In this document: in pieces, positions 60,301 to 64,000 of the stretch
Layout: each line of letters begins with the position of its first letter
Position numbering within the stretch: the first letter of the stretch is position 1
Origin: Hetaerina americana
Taxonomy: Eukaryota; Arthropoda; Insecta; Odonata; Calopterygidae
NCBI GenBank assembly: GCA_022747635.1
Contig: JAKTNV010000061.1
Coordinates: 744,001 to 808,000 of the forward strand
Direction: 5' to 3'
Length of the DNA: 64,000 nucleotides
Program-made: the position numbers and the translations under genes
The notes under the pieces: model-generated
Database searches by the model: none
Told to the model about the DNA's origin: nothing
The model's input: only the letters and a program-made list of their open reading frames with translations

Positions 60301-62975
60301 TATTTGATGGTTTACCATTCAAGGGAGGTTATGAATGGGCACAGACTGTAAATTCCTACATTTCTTAGCCTAGTGTAACAAGCTAGGCCATTTAGATCTT
60401 AAATTAATGTCCATCAAAGTAACATGGGATAAATAATTGAGGTTGACTGTTGCCTTCCTCAATAGTATTTTTAATGTGAAACCACCACTCAATGGTTGCC
60501 CCAGTGGGGTCATATACCATTGCAGCCACCTCACTGAGAAACTGACCCGTGAAGACTACCTTTTGTTTTGCTCCTACCATTTGATCTAACATGTGTGACC
60601 CTACCAGAAACCATCATCACTGCTCCTACCTGAACAGCTCTAGGGGTCATCAAAATGTACAATTCCTTCCACCACAGCAGGCTGGCCTTTACATGGGGAA
60701 GATATATATTAGATGGTAAAGATATAGAGATTTAATAGTAAAGATGTTTTTAAAGAGTGAATAAAGAAAGGAATATGTGTAAAATATTGAAAAGAATTGG
60801 CGAAAGAATTATATTACACAATTTACAAAGAAGTACCATGGGTTCTCTATTTAGATTATTAACCCATTCCATAGGCCTAATTGCTAAGTGAAATTTTCAT
60901 ACATGGAACCCAAAAATACATCATTTTCCTAGAATATGCTCTGAATGAACCATTCGGATCTAAAAGTGAACTTGTATGTATATGTAATAGATATTTCAAA
61001 ATAAGTTTAAAATTGTAGCTGGAAATTATTTTTTATTGAATGAGATAATATGTTCTGTGCACTGAAGTAATTAATGATGGCATGACAATATCTTTGATTT
61101 TTAGTATGATTACCTGAGTTTGCCCTAACCATGTCTTGCCAGGAAGCTGGTGAACTGACTACTCAGCTAAGAACAGCTAAAGTCACATCATACTTGATAT
61201 CAATGAGACACTGGTAATTGGTGGGATGGCTTTTGTTGCAGACTATTCTCAATCTAACTAAAAATCCTCATGCACAAAACTACCTTCTTGTAATACACTC
61301 AAAACAAAATCTTGGGCAATAACATAAATGATCACCAATTTTAAAGTCTAATGAATTCCAACTTGAAGCTATCATTATTATATATTAATAGCATGAAATG
61401 AATAACAACTGTGATCTATAAATTTAAAATTGACTCTTGAATGGAGTTGAGACTTATTACCTCACCTCAACAGTCTTCTGCTATTATTCCCACTCCAGAT
61501 TAGGCGTTGCATTGTATCTTAAATGTGCTACATTACATGATAACCCTCAATGAGGAATTCAAGCTTAAATGAGTGATTGTAGCTCTTGGTGAATGAACCA
61601 GTCATAAGCAATAATACTTGGGGGATTCTATCAAATAAATCCAAAATCTTATATCATATAAGATAGAGAAGACTATGAATGGAAGGTTTTTTATAAGCCA
61701 GAAACTATATCCAAAACACAAATTGTTCAAATCTGGTTGCATTCTCCTAATTTTCATTGAAACTAACGAATGAGTGCATAAAATAATATATTATCTATTC
61801 CATAATAGTAATAATATTTAATGGTTCCTGGAAATTATAATCAAACTGTAGAACAGGTCAAATAAAATACAGTCAAACAAAAATTGGCTACAAACAATAT
61901 TTAAGCCACGAACAAGAATTTATTGGTTGAATTAAATGTATAATTAATAAAGTATTGGAAAAGCTTTTGCTTAAAACAGTGGGAGAGTTGAAATCCCCCT
62001 TAGATTCTTCAGTTTACAATTGAGAAATTACCCATCAACATATATTTAATTTTTCTGAGAATGCCTCAAGGCATTAAAGTTATACGTGTGCACATCAGTA
62101 TTTTCATCAATATTAAATTGCCATTATTTTTTTATTCATTTATTATACAGATTATGAATGTACTTCATTCAGTTGCAGGAATGCATGCCTGAAAAAACAT
62201 TTCAGAATAGATAGAATGGTTGCTATGTCCACACTTAGTGTGTGACTTCAATCTGACAGCATTTAATTTTTTTATAAGTCTCACTTTATCTCTCTTTGCA
62301 TGATTGTTTCGTGCTTGAAGGTCAAGAATGTTTCTTAATGCGAGAGTTGGACAGGTGAAGGGAGAGAAACCATCATCATGGAGTACAGTAGTAAAACATT
62401 GTGACTTAGAAGTCCCAGTCAGAGTGATGAAAGTTGACAATGCATTTGAGGTAAGCCATCATATCAATTATTTATCTGGTTTATAAAATTTTAGGATGTC
62501 TGACATTTCTTGATAGATGCAGATGTTCCATGGGTTGAATTTTCCAGCTGAAGTATACTCATCCAGGAACAATTCAATATAGTTGACTGTGAATTTTTGA
62601 ACTAAAAAATCAAAAATATCAGACCCAAATTGAAAATTGTCAAATTTCCAAAAACATGATCTGATAAGGTCACCTCAAAACTCATCTCATAAATCCATGC
62701 CTGCTCTTATATACTTATCTAGTTTATCTTAGTTTAGGTTAGAATTAAGAAATTACTTTAAAAGTTGAAGTTATGGCAATTTGATGCCATATCATTAAAA
62801 AAAGGTGGCTTACATAACACTGAAATTTGTATCTCCAGGTCGAAATCAATGGTAAAATCTTCACCATAAGAGGAGACATTAATTTGGCCCTGCCTGTATT
62901 AGAGTTGGTGGTGAACAATGAGCAGTGTGTTGTTCAATTGCTGAGCAAAGATGAAGTGGGAAAATTTAGTCTTAT
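45336..62975 (+). CDS. PCCA: Propionyl-CoA carboxylase alpha chain, mitochondrial, partial at the right edge
   Basis: PCCA carries the biotin-carboxylase and biotinyl parts of the mitochondrial enzyme that turns propionyl-CoA into methylmalonyl-CoA (odd-chain fat, Val, Ile, Met, Thr breakdown). Exons: 45336-45359 (MATVNVFL, tentative), 45433-45648, 45752-45919, 51166-51277, 53157-53292, 53761-53958, 54129-54349, 57251-57399, 58573-58717, 59561-59747, 62321-62450, 62839-62975. Motifs in order: [31 protein letters not shown], the ATP-grasp loop [38 protein letters not shown] and [10 protein letters not shown]. Junctions from exon 2 on stay in frame. Exons 11-12 match the BT region that binds the beta chain. 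The biotin attachment motif (AMKM) is not reached before 64000. The leader is Ser/Thr/Arg-rich, as expected for mitochondrial import. One oddity is VEHAITE where the family has VEHPVTE. Identity is very safe; exon 1 is the weak point. Confidence 0.95.
46570..47160 (-). mobile_element. Decayed RTE-like LINE fragment, copy 2
   Basis: On the minus strand, broken frames give [26 protein letters not shown] and, after frame changes, [18 protein letters not shown] followed by [10 protein letters not shown]. These match the order seen in RTE-type LINE C-termini (tyrosine-rich FTYLGS block, then FEMWVWRRMEK, then the WIGH region). Many stops and shifts mark it as old. It lies in PCCA intron 3. Confidence 0.6.
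47568..47875 (-). mobile_element. SINE family I copy in PCCA intron 3
   Basis: Minus-strand head GGGGATCGAGATGGTGCTAT and B box GGGTTTGAATCTC, same body and tail as the 34450 copy, more diverged. Confidence 0.7.
48901..49996 (-). mobile_element. Rearranged mariner element with about 220-bp inverted ends
   Basis: The outer ends AGGGCGATTCAAAAAGTAAG and the complement of CTTACTTTTCAAATTGCCCT are inverted repeats. Inside, minus-strand frames at 49450-49737 ([16 protein letters not shown]) and 49183-49395 ([15 protein letters not shown]) are mariner transposase pieces in N-to-C order with frameshifts and a missing middle. The plus strand at about 49777-49889 encodes a second copy of the C-terminus ([19 protein letters not shown], stop TGA). 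So the same terminal segment is present at both ends in opposite orientation. Left arm about 48901-49270 (with an insertion), right arm 49772-49996. It lies in PCCA intron 3 and cannot encode an active transposase. Confidence 0.8.
49051..49190. mobile_element. 140-bp palindromic insertion nested in the mariner left arm
   Basis: The sequence is flanked by TTGTAAGCA at 49042-49050 and again at 49191-49199. The mariner right arm shows the same site once and uninterrupted (as TGCTTACAA at about 49837). The insert contains a hairpin: AATGAAAAATAGTTACT at about 49105 and its near complement near 49170-49188. An 8-9 base duplication suggests a hAT-like non-autonomous element, but the class is a guess. 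Confidence 0.65.
52175..52300 (+). mobile_element. SINE family III, best copy
   Basis: Head AGTAGCTTGACTGGCTAAAG, ACATTGAGGGATCT, perfect B box GGTTCGAATCCC and TCAAGGCGAATGATTTTTAT. The B box and A box identify a pol III, tRNA-related origin. PCCA intron 4. Confidence 0.6.
54605..54750 (+). mobile_element. SINE family II, 3' fragment
   Basis: GAATGTGTGATTGGCATGTG, TTAGTACAAGG, CTCGCCTATCAAATCAACCT and TCAAGTTGATTTCTGAG match the 3' half of family II. PCCA intron. Confidence 0.55.
58130..58410 (+). mobile_element. SINE family II-like copy, diverged
   Basis: B box GGGTTCAAATCTAGG near 58188, then GTGTGTGAATTTCACTCACT, GGGATAGTACAAGGGATC and CAGCCTCACCTATGGAGC, in the order seen in family II. 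PCCA intron 8. Confidence 0.5.
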
Positions 62976-64000
62976 GTGAGTTCATGCGTTTTCCTTAACA
63001 TAATTTTCTCTCATTAAGTTAGCATCATATTAAGTTGTTTGTAAGTTGGAGTATTTGTTTTTACTGGTCACTTAGATATCCAGTAAAATCTTCTGTTGCT
63101 AGTTGGTGGTACTAAAATTTTATGATCAGAATCTAACATCAGAAAATTTCACGTTGCATTGTCAAAATGATAAGACCAAATTCACCTGTTGGGCAATCAA
63201 TAGAAGTAGTAAAATGACAGTTTCAACTAGCTGATAGATTGTATTATTCATCATGAAAAAAAATTGTATTAGTATTGGAACTCACGTTGAGTTACTTTAA
63301 ATTTAATTTATGGTAAATTAATAATAATATAAAACCGTGTGATGCGCGTTTCTAGTAAATTTCAAGTTTTTATGATGAAAGGGTAGCCTACTAGCAAATG
63401 CATAGTTCATTTGTCTGTTTTTAATAGCTGAAGACTGATTCAATCTTCCTGGAAGAATAAGTAAAATTTTATCCAAGTGACAAAAAATGTTCTCTGCAGG
63501 GCAATGAATACATAAATGAACATGTTAAATATAATTTATTGAATCACATATGGTTGCGTTGTTTGAAAAATAGAGCTTCTGTGACTATGTTACCCAACAT
63601 TTGTTACAGAAAGTACATCCTGTTATTTTCCAATTACATGTAATATGAACCCATATTAAGATGTGCCTGTGTTATCATGACTGATGTATTCAAAAGTATT
63701 CTTCAAACTTGTCCTCAGCCTTCTTACTAGCAGAATCTCAGACCATGAATTTCACTGATTCCTTATGGAGAGAACACCTCTTTCTTTTTGTTCATTCATG
63801 TTTTATGCATTTATTTAGTGTATTGTATATATATATTGAATCTTTATATTGTAGTTACATATAAAGACTGCTTATGCATATCACTTTTGTTCACTGGCTT
63901 AATCTTGGAAAATTTGCATTTTTCAAGGACAGATATTGAGTGTATCATATTGATTTTTTCATTGTCTTACCCTGTTTTTATTTGTCTAGCCTATGTTTAA
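62976..64000 (+). other. PCCA intron 12 running to the window edge
   Basis: Follows a GTGAGT donor at 62976. No exon for the end of the BT region or the biotinyl domain was found, so the remaining exons should lie beyond 64000. Confidence 0.65.

Overview
This is eukaryotic nuclear DNA: AT-rich, gene-poor, and built from short exons with GT/AG borders, long introns and many mobile-element relics. The proteins read as animal, and the mix of CR1/Jockey-type LINEs, mariner relics and tRNA-derived SINEs suggests an arthropod, probably an insect. I cannot name the species. Nothing bacterial or phage-like is present.

Layout. Positions 1-13,970 hold no recognised exon. They contain GC/CpG-rich patches (about 1,430-1,850 and 4,130-4,240), one SINE, a palindromic foldback element set in (AT)n tracts (5,250-5,652), another foldback element (11,060-11,266) and a faint LINE relic (about 12,380-12,720). 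A first coding exon of a PRKX/Pka-C3-like protein kinase lies on the minus strand at 13,973-14,303, so much of the left side may be its first intron. From 17,866 to 40,871 the minus strand carries IFT81 (intraflagellar transport) in at least 14 exons over 23 kb. Its introns hold an almost complete LINE with a 994-codon ORF (21,474-24,923), LINE and mariner fragments, three SINE families, foldback elements and a 350-bp AT/GCATAT satellite. IFT81 and SPCS2 (signal peptidase complex subunit 2; plus strand, 41,640-42,724, five exons, complete) are divergent. Their 770-bp shared upstream region contains a near-perfect RFX X-box palindrome, as expected for a ciliary gene. PCCA (propionyl-CoA carboxylase alpha, mitochondrial) starts at about 45,336 on the plus strand and runs off the window. 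Twelve exons cover the leader, biotin-carboxylase region and part of the BT region; the biotinyl domain is missing.

The genes do unrelated jobs: cilium assembly, ER signal-peptide removal, mitochondrial propionate metabolism and signalling. The only visible regulatory link is the shared IFT81/SPCS2 intergenic region. I found no new biological system. The most interesting points are the X-box, a LINE inserted exactly at an IFT81 splice acceptor, a mariner with ends duplicated as a long inverted repeat and a datable nested insertion, and a family of foldback elements.
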